In this document: positions 37,701 to 43,978 of the stretch, piece by piece
How positions within the stretch are numbered: position 1 is the stretch's first letter
How the letters are laid out: each line of letters opens with the position of its first letter
From: Megalonaias nervosa
Lineage: Eukaryota; Mollusca; Bivalvia; Unionida; Unionidae
DNA: 64,000 nucleotides
Direction of reading: 5' to 3'
NCBI GenBank assembly: GCA_016617855.1
Contig: JAECUM010001106.1
Coordinates: forward strand, 62,001-126,000
Translations under genes and position numbers: made by a program
Notes under the pieces: model-generated
What the model was told of the DNA's origin: nothing
Databases searched by the model: none
The model's input: only the letters and a program-made list of their open reading frames with translations

Positions 37701-40535
37701 TTAAAAAATTGGGTTTTGCACAGTAGTTTTGTTCTTGAGAACATTCCTTGGCCAATGTTTGTGGATGAATTGCACTGAGTGTATGAAAGTCAATGTCAAG
37801 GTAATGGTGAGTTCATTAAGAAAATAATGGTTTGAGCACAGTAAATTTAGTTGAAGACAGCATAATTGCAAACATTGAGGTACTGAGTCAGTGATTTCCC
37901 TCAACCATACCCAACTAGTGCCAACATAGAGGACTGTTAAACATAGGATAGGTGTATGTACTTTTTCAGTTTATATGTAATGAACTATTTCTTGGTTTCT
38001 TGAAAAGTCATATTAAAAAAAAAATCAAGATCTTGGCCACTTTATGCTCAAAATGATTTAGGTAGATTGCTGCCTTGACAACAATCAAGGTTCTCAGAAT
38101 TATTATCTCTTATCAGCCATTTTATTAAACATCTTAAAGGTCAGTTAGAGAGAAATCTTCAAATCTGAAAATTTTCAATCCTTTTGTTGAAAATTATACG
38201 TAGATTAAATATGTTTCTCTTGTAAAATTTACTGAAGCTGAATTCTTGAAATTAATGAACAGTTAGATTGTCCAAAATTACTGATTGCATTTCCACTCTT
38301 GACCAATGCATGCTTTGCTGCTGTGTGTGGTGTCATTGTAGAACAAGCTGATCAGTTACTAATATAGAAGCATTCTCACTGCATAGTCATCTGAAGTAAA
38401 AATGATGTGCAGGTTTGTCACAAATTAATACAAAAGATGCATGTACTTTTCGGTCTCCAGCAATTATGTAAAGTTTCTTGGACACTGTTATGTGTAAATC
38501 ATGAAATTTGGTGGGTATGTTTACACTGGAGATATTAATCACCTCATTAATTTACTACTAAGGTCACTGTGACCTACATGTCTTGCAGTAATGACTATGC
38601 AAAGTTTTTCAATTATTCCATGGTGGAGGAGGTGGAATTTTTATTATTCAAAAGAAGATAAAAGCCATTATATTTTCCTCATTTAAGTGTGCTGGAGGTA
38701 ACATATTATGATTTGTCTTGTTAAATTGTGTTTTTTTAAAATTCCTATGTTCATGTTCTGTGCACTAATTTTCATGTAAGAAAAGTGATGTATATTGGAA
38801 AATTACTACATATTTTGCCCATGTCCAATTTTGAATTTGTGAAAAAAAATTAATTCTCAAAAATTTGCAGTTTTCACAGTAGTTGTTTCCATTTTGCATA
38901 GTGAAGGTTTGCAATTTATCACCAGGTTGCAGAAATCTCTTGAGTTTAATCACATCAAAATTTTCCCAATGCACATTACATGTATTTAGTTCATAAGTTT
39001 TATTTCTTCACATACAACAGCTTGAAACAGTTTTCTTAATATGTTCTGGGAATTTCTTGGGATTTGAAAGCTTTTACTTAAAAAGTTTATATGTAGCTCT
39101 GTTACATGTTTTAATTTGTAAAATGTTTAGTTAAATTTCATGCCAGTCTCAGAACTGAACTTAACTCTTTTTTGATGCGTATCTGATATCTCTTTTACCT
39201 AAGGGTTGTTGACCCATATTGTTTTGATCAATGACCATTGACTAGTGAGGATGATCAGACACTGGATGTTGCGGTTGTTAGGTCTTTCTTCACGATGATT
39301 GTTGGCCTGGTCATGGATTCCACCATTTTTGTTTGTACATGTTTAGCAAGACAGACATTGGTTATCACACTGGAGTCAGTTTTGTTAATTTTAGGTAATG
39401 AAGTGTTGTATTTAACTGAAACTTCATTGATATTGCTACTTATGCCTGGACTTTCTACCCTAATAGCTAGATTGTTGCCTCCCAGTCAGGACATAGCAGC
39501 ATAATGTCATGATATATAAAGATTTTATACCCCCCCCATCCCCATTTTTTCCATATATATAAAATGGCAACATAATTTACCTTTATCAATGAATTATGCT
39601 CAGGCTTTATGTCTAGGTTTTATACTAAAGTCGTATAAGGTTCCTTAAATGTGACTGTTCTGTCAGTTTCTGTTTTCAGTGTAAATTTTCCTGAAAGATC
39701 TTAAGTTCATGTCATCTTTTACTTTTTATACACTTGTCTCACGTCTGGAATATTATGGCATTGTGTGATAATACACCTGTCTGTTATCATTTACTTCTCT
39801 GGCCCATGGCTTTGTAAGGTCAAGTCATAGCAAGCGATAGCTTTTGTCCTTGTCCTGGGTGTTACATTTGAACCACTGAAGATATTTAATAAAACATTGC
39901 TAAGTATATACCATGAGCAGATGTTATGTTGTTTATCATAGCCTTGCACTCTGCCTCAAGGTCAAGGTCATGGCAAGTGAGGATGTAATTATGTGACTTG
40001 CATCCTTGTCTAAAGTATAGCTTTTGAACCAGTGAAGATAGTCAGATGAAATGTTAGCTTGTTATGACTTGGCTTGACATTGTTTTGCTTATTCAGTCAT
40101 ACTCCAGGACTCAATGTCAAGGTCACAAGAATCATACTGCCTTATCCATGTTGTCACTTTCTGATTCCTACATAGATTTTGACAGAACTTTACCCAGTTC
40201 CATGCATTGTCATCCATTAGTCAAGTTCGTAGTTAAGCGGTCAAGGACATTAGTAGGACAAAGGTCACACAATGGACGTATCATGTGCTTTTTGCAGTAC
40301 TCTTCAGGAGATTATTTCCTTGCATATATGTTGATCATGTAAGCACAGTGGGCCATAATGATATATTTTTAATAGGTGTATCATGATTTTTTTTTAATGA
40401 ATAATTTTTATGGAAAAAAGCAGGATAATGAAGATTTTCCTGCATGACTCTTTGACTTAAATTGGAAAAGTTCATGAAAATGATTGTACTGATGCATTTC
40501 TCCCATTTTATTTGCAGGATCATTATGGCAGTTAA
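439..40535 (+). CDS. ARFGAP2/3: ArfGAP2/3 (Glo3-type Arf GTPase-activating protein), C-terminal 430 residues in ten exons
   Basis: Exons seen: 439-622, 5647-5774, 7994-8133, 8651-8779, 9956-10126, 10678-10830, 12191-12232, 26272-26389, 27932-28141, 40518-40535. All introns are GT-AG, every junction keeps frame, and the sum is 430 codons plus TAA. Family knowledge: ArfGAP2/3 stimulates GTP hydrolysis on Arf1 and binds coatomer, promoting COPI coat turnover at Golgi membranes. Seen here, numbering from the first residue in the window: acidic stretch after HIDSQ; basic patch [16 protein letters not shown] (96-111), the coatomer/membrane-binding region in the family; MRLAYQ then a charged helix ending RLGMGFG (154-191); SGPPKY; two Glo3-motif repeats [10 protein letters not shown] (342-351) and SISSSDIFG (370-378); an amphipathic C-terminal stretch ending [10 protein letters not shown]; and terminal DHYGS, like vertebrate ArfGAP3. 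The N-terminal zinc-finger GAP domain must lie 5' of the window. Invertebrates usually have one ArfGAP2/3 gene, so I do not choose between 2 and 3. Confidence 0.93.
790..1880. repeat. Degenerate tandem array, 125-150 bp unit, about eight copies
   Basis: Marker words recur at about 801, 950, 1075, 1209, 1335, 1478, 1603 and 1745: TCTAGTTGGTC, AAATGAAAATGG, CATCTTGAAAATCTTGTTAT and GGTCATATCAACATGG. It lies within intron A/B. Related text (GTTGGTCTGGTCATGGA) is also seen at 660 and 39300. Confidence 0.8.
1980..2690 (+). pseudogene. Unidentified decayed coding-like stretch
   Basis: The word AGCTGGGCGGCAA occurs twice (about 1985 and 2168). A 120-codon frame at 2313-2675 is open, and a shifted frame over roughly 2510-2690 gives [20 protein letters not shown], which looks like a degenerate proline/glycine-rich gag-type tail. 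I do not recognise the family. It could be a transposon remnant or chance. Confidence 0.25.
2981..3341. mobile_element. Foldback/MITE-like element with about 85-bp inverted arms
   Basis: The left arm 2981-3067 (ATAGGACCCTGTCTATCATA...) is the near-perfect reverse complement of the right arm 3256-3341 (...AGACAGGATCCTAT). The arms share GGTAAGTAACTTCCAAATAC and its complement. The 190-bp centre has no good ORF. No transposase is present and the superfamily is unknown. It lies in the intron between ArfGAP exons A and B. Confidence 0.8.
3773..3994 (+). CDS. Hypothetical coiled-coil fragment
   Basis: This is a 73-codon frame with alternating charged and hydrophobic residues: [20 protein letters not shown], then [20 protein letters not shown] and [15 protein letters not shown] before TAA. 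It is compositionally protein-like, unlike neighbouring noise. AG at 3798-3799 could be a splice acceptor, giving a terminal exon, but it does not fit the phase of the ArfGAP exons around it. I suspect a coiled-coil tail from a transposon ORF. Its function is unknown. Confidence 0.35.
   Translation: MGVGEEEKQVLKKAFETMTTAADDYALKAEACRKISFITTSNSLRKSVKDKIAEFGALEKQIDDKLQKLKNSL
4000..5640. other. Intronic AT-rich sequence, no feature seen
   Basis: Part of intron A/B. It has only short degenerate repeats and homopolymer runs. No coding, RNA or complete transposon signal was recognised. Confidence 0.6.
5647..5774 (+). CDS. ARFGAP2/3: ArfGAP2/3 exon B (basic coatomer-binding patch)
   Basis: The acceptor is cttgtag ending at 5646 and the donor is gtgtgt at 5775. 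The split AGA codon joins exon A (phase 1). It encodes [13 protein letters not shown], then [13 protein letters not shown], the conserved lysine-rich segment of ArfGAP2/3. It exits in phase 0. A longer open frame running on to 5960 is intron read-through. Confidence 0.88.
5775..7993. other. Intron B/C, no feature seen
   Basis: Several short open frames (6149-7033) are low in coding character and overlap on both strands. No recognisable domain or repeat was found. Confidence 0.55.
7994..8133 (+). CDS. ARFGAP2/3: ArfGAP2/3 exon C
   Basis: The acceptor is cattttcag ending at 7993 and the donor is gtaagg at 8134. It begins [20 protein letters not shown], matching the GAQKV...FSEIE block of the family, and continues with a charged helical segment VEEQEKQ. 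It exits in phase 2. This is too short for ordinary ORF calling but is strongly family-specific. Confidence 0.92.
8651..8779 (+). CDS. ARFGAP2/3: ArfGAP2/3 exon D
   Basis: The acceptor is tatattcag ending at 8650 and the donor is gtaggt at 8780. It encodes [20 protein letters not shown], then [14 protein letters not shown], matching the SMRLAYQ...ERLGMG signature of ArfGAP2/3. The middle is likely coiled coil. It is symmetric, entering and leaving in phase 2, 129 nt. Confidence 0.93.
9956..10126 (+). CDS. ARFGAP2/3: ArfGAP2/3 exon E
   Basis: The acceptor is ctgtttcag ending at 9955 and the donor is gtatga at 10127. It encodes [16 protein letters not shown], then a serine-rich and acidic segment ending in SGPPK, matching VSHSVLSEMQVIEQE and SGPPKY in vertebrate ArfGAP2. 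It is a symmetric phase-2 exon, 171 nt. Read-through into the intron stays open for ten residues before TAA at 10155. Confidence 0.92.
10455..10620 (+). mobile_element. Degenerate tRNA-derived SINE (Thr/Lys-like head)
   Basis: TTTCAGACTTGTAATCTAAG followed by GGTTCAGTACATGCC resembles an anticodon arm with TGT plus a B box. The A-box half is eroded. The body AGAAAGGCACTTAATTCC shares words with the copy at 63620. Confidence 0.5.
10678..10830 (+). CDS. ARFGAP2/3: ArfGAP2/3 exon F
   Basis: The acceptor is ccttacag ending at 10677 and the donor is gtaggt at 10831. It completes SGPPKYDSPF, then encodes a serine/tryptophan-rich segment [20 protein letters not shown] and SKEDER. It is symmetric phase 2, 153 nt. 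The ORF beginning at 10680 is a different, spurious frame. Confidence 0.88.
11130..11245. repeat. Short minisatellite, about 22-bp unit
   Basis: GTGAAGACTTGTCAGTA and GCAAAGATTTGTCAGTT variants repeat about five times in intron F/G. Confidence 0.75.
12034..12085. repeat. (TA)n microsatellite
   Basis: About 26 TA dinucleotides, ending about 100 bp before exon G. It generates spurious poly-Tyr/Ile open frames. Confidence 0.95.
12191..12232 (+). CDS. ARFGAP2/3: ArfGAP2/3 exon G (42-nt acidic micro-exon)
   Basis: The acceptor is ttaatgcag ending at 12190 and the donor is gtaact at 12233. It encodes [13 protein letters not shown] and is symmetric phase 2. The call rests on splice sites, exact phase continuity with exons F and H, and acidic content like the pre-GRM region of the family. 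It sits about 100 bp after a TA microsatellite and before a 14 kb intron. Confidence 0.78.
13147..13172. repeat. (CA)n microsatellite
   Basis: About 13 CA dinucleotides in the 14 kb intron. Confidence 0.95.
13695..13905 (-). mobile_element. tRNA-derived SINE, family A, - strand
   Basis: The reverse complement shows the tRNA-like head (GGGCCC...), a decayed B box, ATGTGAGAAAGC-type middle, GGTCAGTGGCTGTTCC and the ATGTATAGCCTATCATGCGC block. It aligns with the full copy at 43724-43978. It lies 250 bp before the RTE relic. Confidence 0.75.
14159..16040 (+). mobile_element. 5'-truncated RTE-type non-LTR retrotransposon, decayed
   Basis: One reading frame runs from 14159 to 16021, interrupted only by stops at 14231, 14834, 15731, 15836 and 15872. 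It codes reverse transcriptase ([72 protein letters not shown] at 15224-15238, [10 protein letters not shown]) and a C-terminal segment ([28 protein letters not shown]). The catalytic FADD is intact. The endonuclease domain is missing. The 3' end is a (TGA)n tail at 16019-16040, typical of RTE-like elements, rather than poly(A). Confidence 0.88.
14288..16021 (+). pseudogene. RTE reverse transcriptase pseudogene
   Basis: This is the coding part of the element above. The two TGA codons at 14834 (context AGFR-stop-AGRST) and 15731 (RIQ-stop-AIGSY) sit where Arg CGA is a likely ancestor, and TAG at 15872 is where Gln CAG is likely; all are C-to-T changes. No frameshift was found along 1.7 kb. The 195-codon frame on the other strand (15031-15618) is its antisense shadow. 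Confidence 0.85.
17300..17830 (+). pseudogene. DIRS-type reverse transcriptase fragment
   Basis: Across frames one reads [61 protein letters not shown], and then [12 protein letters not shown] with [11 protein letters not shown]. These correspond to RPVIDLS.LN, SIDL.DAY, FGLS.AP..F and LGFLINWEKS...LGM.F of DIRS elements. The catalytic YLDD region is not preserved. Confidence 0.75.
18710..19190 (+). pseudogene. Tyrosine recombinase fragment of the DIRS element
   Basis: The frame 18737-19042 reads [20 protein letters not shown], then [20 protein letters not shown] and [10 protein letters not shown], the SAM-like N-terminal domain of DIRS recombinases. It is followed by NFDLTRP. The catalytic R..H.xxR..Y region beyond 19100 is not recognisable. 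Confidence 0.7.
19605..19760. repeat. Duplicated compound microsatellite (GT)n(TA)n
   Basis: Two copies of a unit: GAGTTTCCTCCCTTG, then (GT)n, then (TA)n. Copy 1 is at 19605-19686 and copy 2 at 19687-19760, with different array lengths. Confidence 0.92.
19840..20780. repeat. Roughly 330-bp tandem repeat interrupted by a SINE
   Basis: Copy 1 (about 19850-20098) and copy 2 (about 20380-20690) share TTTTAGCTCATG, ATGAGTACTA and GTGACCCATATTT words. A third copy starts near 20690. The SINE at 20100-20345 sits between them. Confidence 0.7.
20100..20345 (+). mobile_element. tRNA-derived SINE, family A, + strand
   Basis: The head GTCTAAGTGATCTAAGGCAC, B box GGTTCGAATCTC, the block ATATGTGAGAAATCTTGC, GTTGGTGGTTCTTCC and ATGTATAGCCTATC are present. 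The tail ATGGCATTAAACCCAAGAAC is degenerate. Confidence 0.85.
21690..22180. repeat. AT-rich minisatellite, about 60-70 bp unit
   Basis: Repeats of TTCTGTTATCAGTGGATA, then CAGTAGTGTATACCTGATAT and ATGCATATTCACTTTTAAT, about eight full or partial copies with internal deletions. Confidence 0.88.
22911..22990. mobile_element. Two-hairpin MITE, terminal fragment
   Basis: TACTCACTTATAAGATGAGTC, then AACTGCAAACTGCACAGACC and a truncated stem. Confidence 0.7.
26272..26389 (+). CDS. ARFGAP2/3: ArfGAP2/3 exon H (first Glo3-motif repeat)
   Basis: The acceptor is gttctttcag ending at 26271 and the donor is gtaagt at 26390. It encodes [20 protein letters not shown], then [19 protein letters not shown]. 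The block [18 protein letters not shown] is diagnostic of ArfGAP2/3. It exits in phase 0. Confidence 0.95.
26438..26710. repeat. 25-26 bp minisatellite, about ten copies
   Basis: Unit CTCCATTAACTATATAGTGT plus ACAAA, starting about 50 bp after exon H. Confidence 0.92.
27605..27785. repeat. About 57-bp minisatellite, three copies
   Basis: TTGGAGTTATGTCCACCTTT followed by GGCACAATAACTTTTTAATC. It ends about 150 bp before exon I. Confidence 0.9.
27932..28141 (+). CDS. ARFGAP2/3: ArfGAP2/3 exon I (second Glo3-motif repeat and amphipathic helix)
   Basis: The acceptor is catatttcag ending at 27931 and the donor is gtaaga at 28142. It encodes [11 protein letters not shown], then [20 protein letters not shown] and ANGVMSSLQ. 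In the family this C-terminal region binds curved or Arf1-bearing membranes. It ends on a codon boundary. Without splicing the frame would close at once with VR and TAG (28148-28150). Confidence 0.95.
29085..29830. repeat. Degenerate about 45-bp minisatellite split by a SINE
   Basis: AAAAAAGTTTGGTCAAAATT and GACCTTCTTACTT variants occur at 29085-29250 and resume at 29535-29830, on both sides of the SINE at 29298-29526. Confidence 0.75.
29298..29526 (-). mobile_element. tRNA-derived SINE, family A, - strand
   Basis: The reverse complement gives GGGCTCAGGTGCCTGACTGG, a tRNA-like head, GCTTCCCATGGATGGATGG, GGTTTTCTGGGCATTTCC and the CCTATCATGCAATAAAAAAT end block. Confidence 0.82.
30809..30990. 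repeat. Dispersed repeat beginning CAGTGAAACCTGTCT
   Basis: TGCAGTGAAACCTGTCTTGAA at one end and GTGTCCAGTAGACACAGGTTT at the other form inverted ends. A relative occurs at 51446. Confidence 0.5.
31047..31253. mobile_element. Two-hairpin MITE, near-full copy
   Basis: Ends ATACTCATTTATCTGTC / GACAGATAAGTTTGTATAT. Stem 1 is around ACAACATAGACCTTGATCTG and stem 2 is AAACTGCATAGACCCAGATC paired with GGTCTGGATCAATGCAGTTT. Confidence 0.85.
31905..32090 (-). mobile_element. Degenerate tRNA-derived SINE, - strand
   Basis: The reverse complement contains a B-box-like GGATTGAATCC (32023-32033), a tRNA-like head upstream and an end resembling the family-A tail (TTAACACCAAAC). Confidence 0.5.
32345..32820. 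repeat. About 33-bp minisatellite
   Basis: Variants of TGTTTCCACAGAATAATGGG plus GAAGGGGTCCTAT, over a dozen degenerate copies. Both strands show long artefactual open frames here. Confidence 0.88.
33590..33960. repeat. 49-bp minisatellite, about seven copies
   Basis: Unit GATAATTGGCATATAAAATG, then GGATGTGCTTGATTTAGTAT and TGTAGAGTT. The central copies are almost identical. Confidence 0.93.
35500..35850. repeat. 49-50 bp minisatellite, seven copies
   Basis: Unit TTTGATTTGTACTCTCCATC, then TCAAATTGTG and CTGTTACAGTGAGCATTG. Confidence 0.92.
36113..36391. mobile_element. MITE with TACAGTAAAC terminal inverted repeats
   Basis: It begins TACAGTAAACCCCTAATTTA and ends with ACATGTAAATCATGAG, then TTTACTGTA, giving about 24-bp imperfect inverted ends and a 279-bp element. 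TA at the extreme ends suggests a Tc1/mariner-type TA target. Confidence 0.65.
37200..37910. repeat. About 145-bp degenerate tandem repeat
   Basis: About five copies with GTCAAGGTCACTGTG, AACTTTAGTTCT(G/T)GACCATG and GTTTGTGGATGGCTTGCA words. Confidence 0.78.
39780..40290. repeat. About 160-bp degenerate tandem repeat
   Basis: Two to three copies sharing AAGGTCAAGGTCATGGCAAG, TTTGAACCA(C/G)TGAAGATA and TGTT(A/G)T. It ends about 230 bp before the last ArfGAP exon. Confidence 0.65.
40518..40535 (+). CDS. ARFGAP2/3: ArfGAP2/3 terminal exon J (DHYGS-stop)
   Basis: The acceptor is ttttatttgcag ending at 40517 and the exon codes GAT CAT TAT GGC AGT TAA. Vertebrate ArfGAP3 ends SIQDRYGS and ArfGAP2 ends SLQDRYGSY, so DHYGS is the expected tail of a phase-0 exon after SLQ. 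Only five residues support it, so it is weaker than the other exons, but no other acceptor I read from 28.1 to 61 kb gives a D-x-YGS ending. Confidence 0.8.
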   Translation, partial: DHYGS

Positions 40536-40989
40536 CAAACATTGAAATTTACATCTGGAAGGGCCATAGATGTAATACCATCTTATCCTGGGACTTTTTC
40601 TCGTCTTCAAAACTTCAATTCAGACACATTTAAGCACATTTCATGTATTGCTGTTCTAGAAACTATCAATCCTCCAAAGAAAACTGGTAAATAATTTTCT
40701 GGTGATTTGTTTATTCCCAGAAGTGTTAACTGCCTTAGGAAAGGTATGCAAGATTATATTCCATAATCTAGAATGTTGGATGTTCCAATGCTTTTTGAGT
40801 ATTCAGTCACTAACATCATGCTTGTAAAGATGACTTGGATGTCAATTTATTTACTTTTTTAAAATATGAAAGCCCAAGAACATTGTTGTGGATAAGCTGT
40901 AGACTGGTTTGATATTTTTTTTTAAATTAAGAGTGAATTGCTTTCAAAGGCATTGGATCAAAAAAGCAAAAAACCAGTCTTGACTGGTT

Positions 40990-41160
40990 CTTAAGCTACA
41001 GAAAAAGATTCAGTGAACCTGGGCAGAAATTGAGGAGGCACAGTTGTATAAACATGATGTAAGAACTTCTCTAAGCTACAGAAAAAGATTTAGTGAACCT
41101 AGGCAGAAACTGAGGAGGCACAGTTGAATCAACATGATGTAAGAACTTCTCTATGTTCTT
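40990..41160. repeat. 77-bp direct repeat, two copies
   Basis: AAGCTACAGAAAAAGATT, then CAGTGAACCT and GAGGAGGCACAGTTG, recur at about 40993 and 41070 with few differences. Confidence 0.9.
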
Positions 41161-41429
41161 CATCAGTGTTTATTACCAAATATTGTTTGTTACAGTTAAT
41201 GCGATAATTATGAATATAATTATTGAACATTTGTTTTAAGAAAAACTAATTATTAGGGCCCAGCATCAACATGCCTTTGTCCAGTAGTAATCGCCTTTTC
41301 TATCTGTCCTTTCGTTCCTTTTATTCACACTTCTTTTAATCATCATAACTGTGCAACCTTTACAACAATTTGATGCTGTTTGCTAGGTGAATTCTGTATT
41401 GCACATAGATGTGCATTTGATTGGTTTCA

Positions 41430-42060
41430 TCTTTTTAATTTAGACAGAATTATTTACCTTTTTCTGTCAGTTTTAAACAGTCCCTATAGGAGGGCCATGT
41501 GACCAGCATAGTTCATTAACCATGCAGCATATTCTGATTCAGTGTGGTGTGCACATACTCTCTTCAGCCTGTGAACTCCATTTTGGATAGTTATGGGCCA
41601 TGGTAATTACCATTATATTTTAACTTGGGATATTAGTCATATATGGCTTAGCTGAAGATCATTTCAGCATATATATATTCGGATTCAGTCAGGCATGTAC
41701 ATTATCTCATAGACCCAGATGTGCATTTGATAGATAATCTCATTGACTACAATTTGCACAGAATTATGACCCTTGTCCATCAGCTTCATCTCTTTACTTG
41801 CAGTGCTGCTTATTATCAGCATAGCTCAAGAACCATTCAACATGGCTTGATTTGTTTTGACAGGATTCTTGTCTCTTAGATGATATGTCTATTTATGAGT
41901 TTTCTCATGTCAGCTAGAATTTTTGACATAGTTATGGCCCTTGGTTGTCAATTGAACGTATTCTGATGCAGTTGACATAAATATTGTTTCATAGACCTTG
42001 ATGTATATTTCAGCTTTTTTTTTGTTGAATAAAATTGTTTCAGTGGAAGGCTATCTGTAA
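41430..42060. repeat. About 330-bp degenerate tandem repeat
   Basis: Blocks with CAGAATTATGACCCTTG(T), AGCATAG(C/T)TCA..AACCAT and TTCTGATTCAGT recur, in probable 3' UTR or flank. Confidence 0.55.
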
Positions 42061-42299
42061 CATTGTCACTCTTTCTAGTTTGTTTTTCTTGTTCATAAGC
42101 TGTAAGGGATTTTGGTAATGTAATTTATGAATGTTAACAGTAAAGAAATCATTACATTTCAGAATTGGCAGGCTAAAATCTTTGTTCATATCGTTGTAAT
42201 GATTATGAATAAAAGTGTTTAGTATTATATGTTAATCTTCTCTGATTTCATTTTTTGTTCATTAATAACTGATTTTGGAGGTAGAGAATGTTGAAAACA

Positions 42300-43300
42300 A
42301 ATTGTCTTTTATTAAGTACTGTAAAATTTAAGATAAAGGGTTTACATAATTTTAGGGTTCAGTTTTTGTCATTCTTGCTGATATCACCCTGACTGCATTA
42401 ATTCAAGCACAGCCATCAAATTTTATATTTTTATACAATTTACTTTTGTATTAATGCGATTATGGCCACACAAGTTTTGTGTTATTGTGCTTCCATGGAT
42501 AGGGATAAGCAAAGGATCACTGACCTGCCAACCCTAACAAGACATTTTCATTAATGCAGTTGGTATTTTTTCTTCTGTAACTTGGACTGATTTTCAGTAA
42601 GGTGTGACAAAATATCATGCACTGCTATTGTAGAACGTAAATAACCTACAGTTCAGTTTAAGAAACTGCACTTAACAAACCTCCTGGAAGTCAGTGGCAA
42701 CTTGGTAGATCTCTCAACTTGATATAGGCTGTTTTAAATTTGTTTTTAAATTTCTAGTGGCAGTGGCAATCATATCTCAGGCACTGAGTAAAACGCAAAT
42801 CAACATGACATGGTGTCAAAAAAATCCAATCACAGCTGAGAATGTGATTCCTTTGTATACTTCTGTTCTGACGGCTTGAGCTTTATAAAATGCTGATCGC
42901 CCCTTTTGCCAGCAAGTGTTTTCATTTGTTGACAACACATCCAGATAATGTAATAGTATGAAAGAAAAAAACTTGATCATGCAGTTGTTTTTGCATGAAA
43001 ATAATGCACAGATTAAAGCATCTGCGGTAATCTTGTAGTTTGGTTCCGTGATGAATTCCACTGAATCTAATATGAACACCTGGAAAACAAAATATCTGGA
43101 TTTAGCTGCCATATTTTTTACTATTATTGTACAAGTCTGTAATATGATGATCATTCATTACTTGTGGTAAAAGGTAAGGGCTAGCAGGTCTGGAATCATA
43201 AATGGGTCAGTTTAACCCTTTGCTGCATCTGCCAACTCAAGAGATAGACCATCTGGAGAAAATGTGTTCCAAATATTTCACATTAAGATAAAATTAACTT
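42300..43300. other. Intergenic, no feature seen
   Basis: AT-rich. The only frame above 100 codons is at 42816-43154 on the - strand and it lacks recognisable domains. Confidence 0.55.
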
Positions 43301-43311
43301 ATTTACATGCC

Positions 43312-43486
43312 ATATATACTCGTTTGTAATCAGCAGAGATCCTGATCTGCAGTAGCATAACGCACCTGCTGTTTTTTTTTATTACTCCCAACAAACTGCA
43401 CAGACCCAGATTTCCCAGTGAATTATGCAATGGCAGATCTGGGTCTGTGCAGTTTGCAATTGGACTCATCTTACAGTTGAGTAAAT
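43312..43486. mobile_element. Two-hairpin MITE copy
   Basis: Ends ATATACTCGTTTGTAA / TTACAGTTGAGTAAAT. Stem 2 AAACTGCACAGACCCAGATT pairs with AGATCTGGGTCTGTGCAGTT. Stem 1 is reduced to its left arm, ATCCTGATCTGCAGTAGCAT. Confidence 0.88.
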
Positions 43487-43723
43487 AAAGCACTAGCAGG
43501 AAGCCAGTATAGTATAATACATCATGTTAATGCATTTTCAACTGAAAATTTGCTAGTATCATTATTATGTCGAATCTAGAAAATTATTACTTGCTTTCTA
43601 ACATAGGATTTTTATGTCAGACTAAATATTAAAGAAAGAATGAAGTCCCATTCGCTAGTTGCTGGATACCATCAGCATTGTGAAGGGTTGCATTGTAGTG
43701 TCGAGGACATTCATTCATGGATA

Positions 43724-43978
43724 GGGGCCCCGAGTGGCCGAGTGGTCTAAAGCGCTGTCCGTTACGGATCACTGCCATCTCACCTCTGTCTGCGTGGGTT
43801 CGAGTCTAGGATTCGGCCAATGTAGATATGTGAGAAAGCTTGCCAGTAGCTTCTCGTGGGTCGGTGGTTCTTTCCGGGGTTTTCCCGGGTTCTTCCTCCA
43901 CCAGTAATACTGGCTGCCATGTATAGCCTATCGTGTGTGGAAAAATGGCGTTAAGCCCTACAACAACAACAACAACAA
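43724..43978 (+). mobile_element. Full-length tRNA-derived SINE, family A, with 12-bp target-site duplication
   Basis: Pol III A box TGGCCGAGTGG at 43735-43745 and B box GGTTCGAGTCT at 43797-43807, so a class II (Leu/Ser-like) tRNA head. Then a conserved body (GAGAAAGCTTGCCAGTAGCT, GGTTTTCCCGGGTTCTTCC) and a (CAA)n tail. It is flanked by perfect CATTCATGGATA at 43712-43723 and 43979-43990. Confidence 0.95.

Larger units (their letters stand above)
28142..40517 (+). other. 12.4 kb last intron of ArfGAP2/3
   Basis: No further host exon was found before the DHYGS exon. It is largely made of minisatellites (29.1, 32.4, 33.6, 35.5, 37.2, 39.8 kb), SINEs and MITEs, listed individually. Between them (28.2-29.0, 30.1-30.8, 34.0-35.4, 38.0-39.2 kb) it is plain AT-rich sequence. 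Confidence 0.7.
40536..42230 (+). other. ARFGAP2/3: Probable 3' UTR of ArfGAP2/3
   Basis: The stretch after the TAA at 40533-40535 has no coding frame. AATAAA signals occur at 42028-42033 and 42208-42213, the latter followed by T-rich sequence. It contains a two-copy 77-bp repeat (40990-41160) and a roughly 330-bp degenerate tandem repeat (about 41430-42060), so true transcription to 42.2 kb is only inferred. Confidence 0.35.

Noticed and set aside
43724..43810. Possible functional tRNA gene
   Set aside because: The boxes are good but no intact acceptor stem closes; the sequence continues into a SINE body and tail with target duplications.
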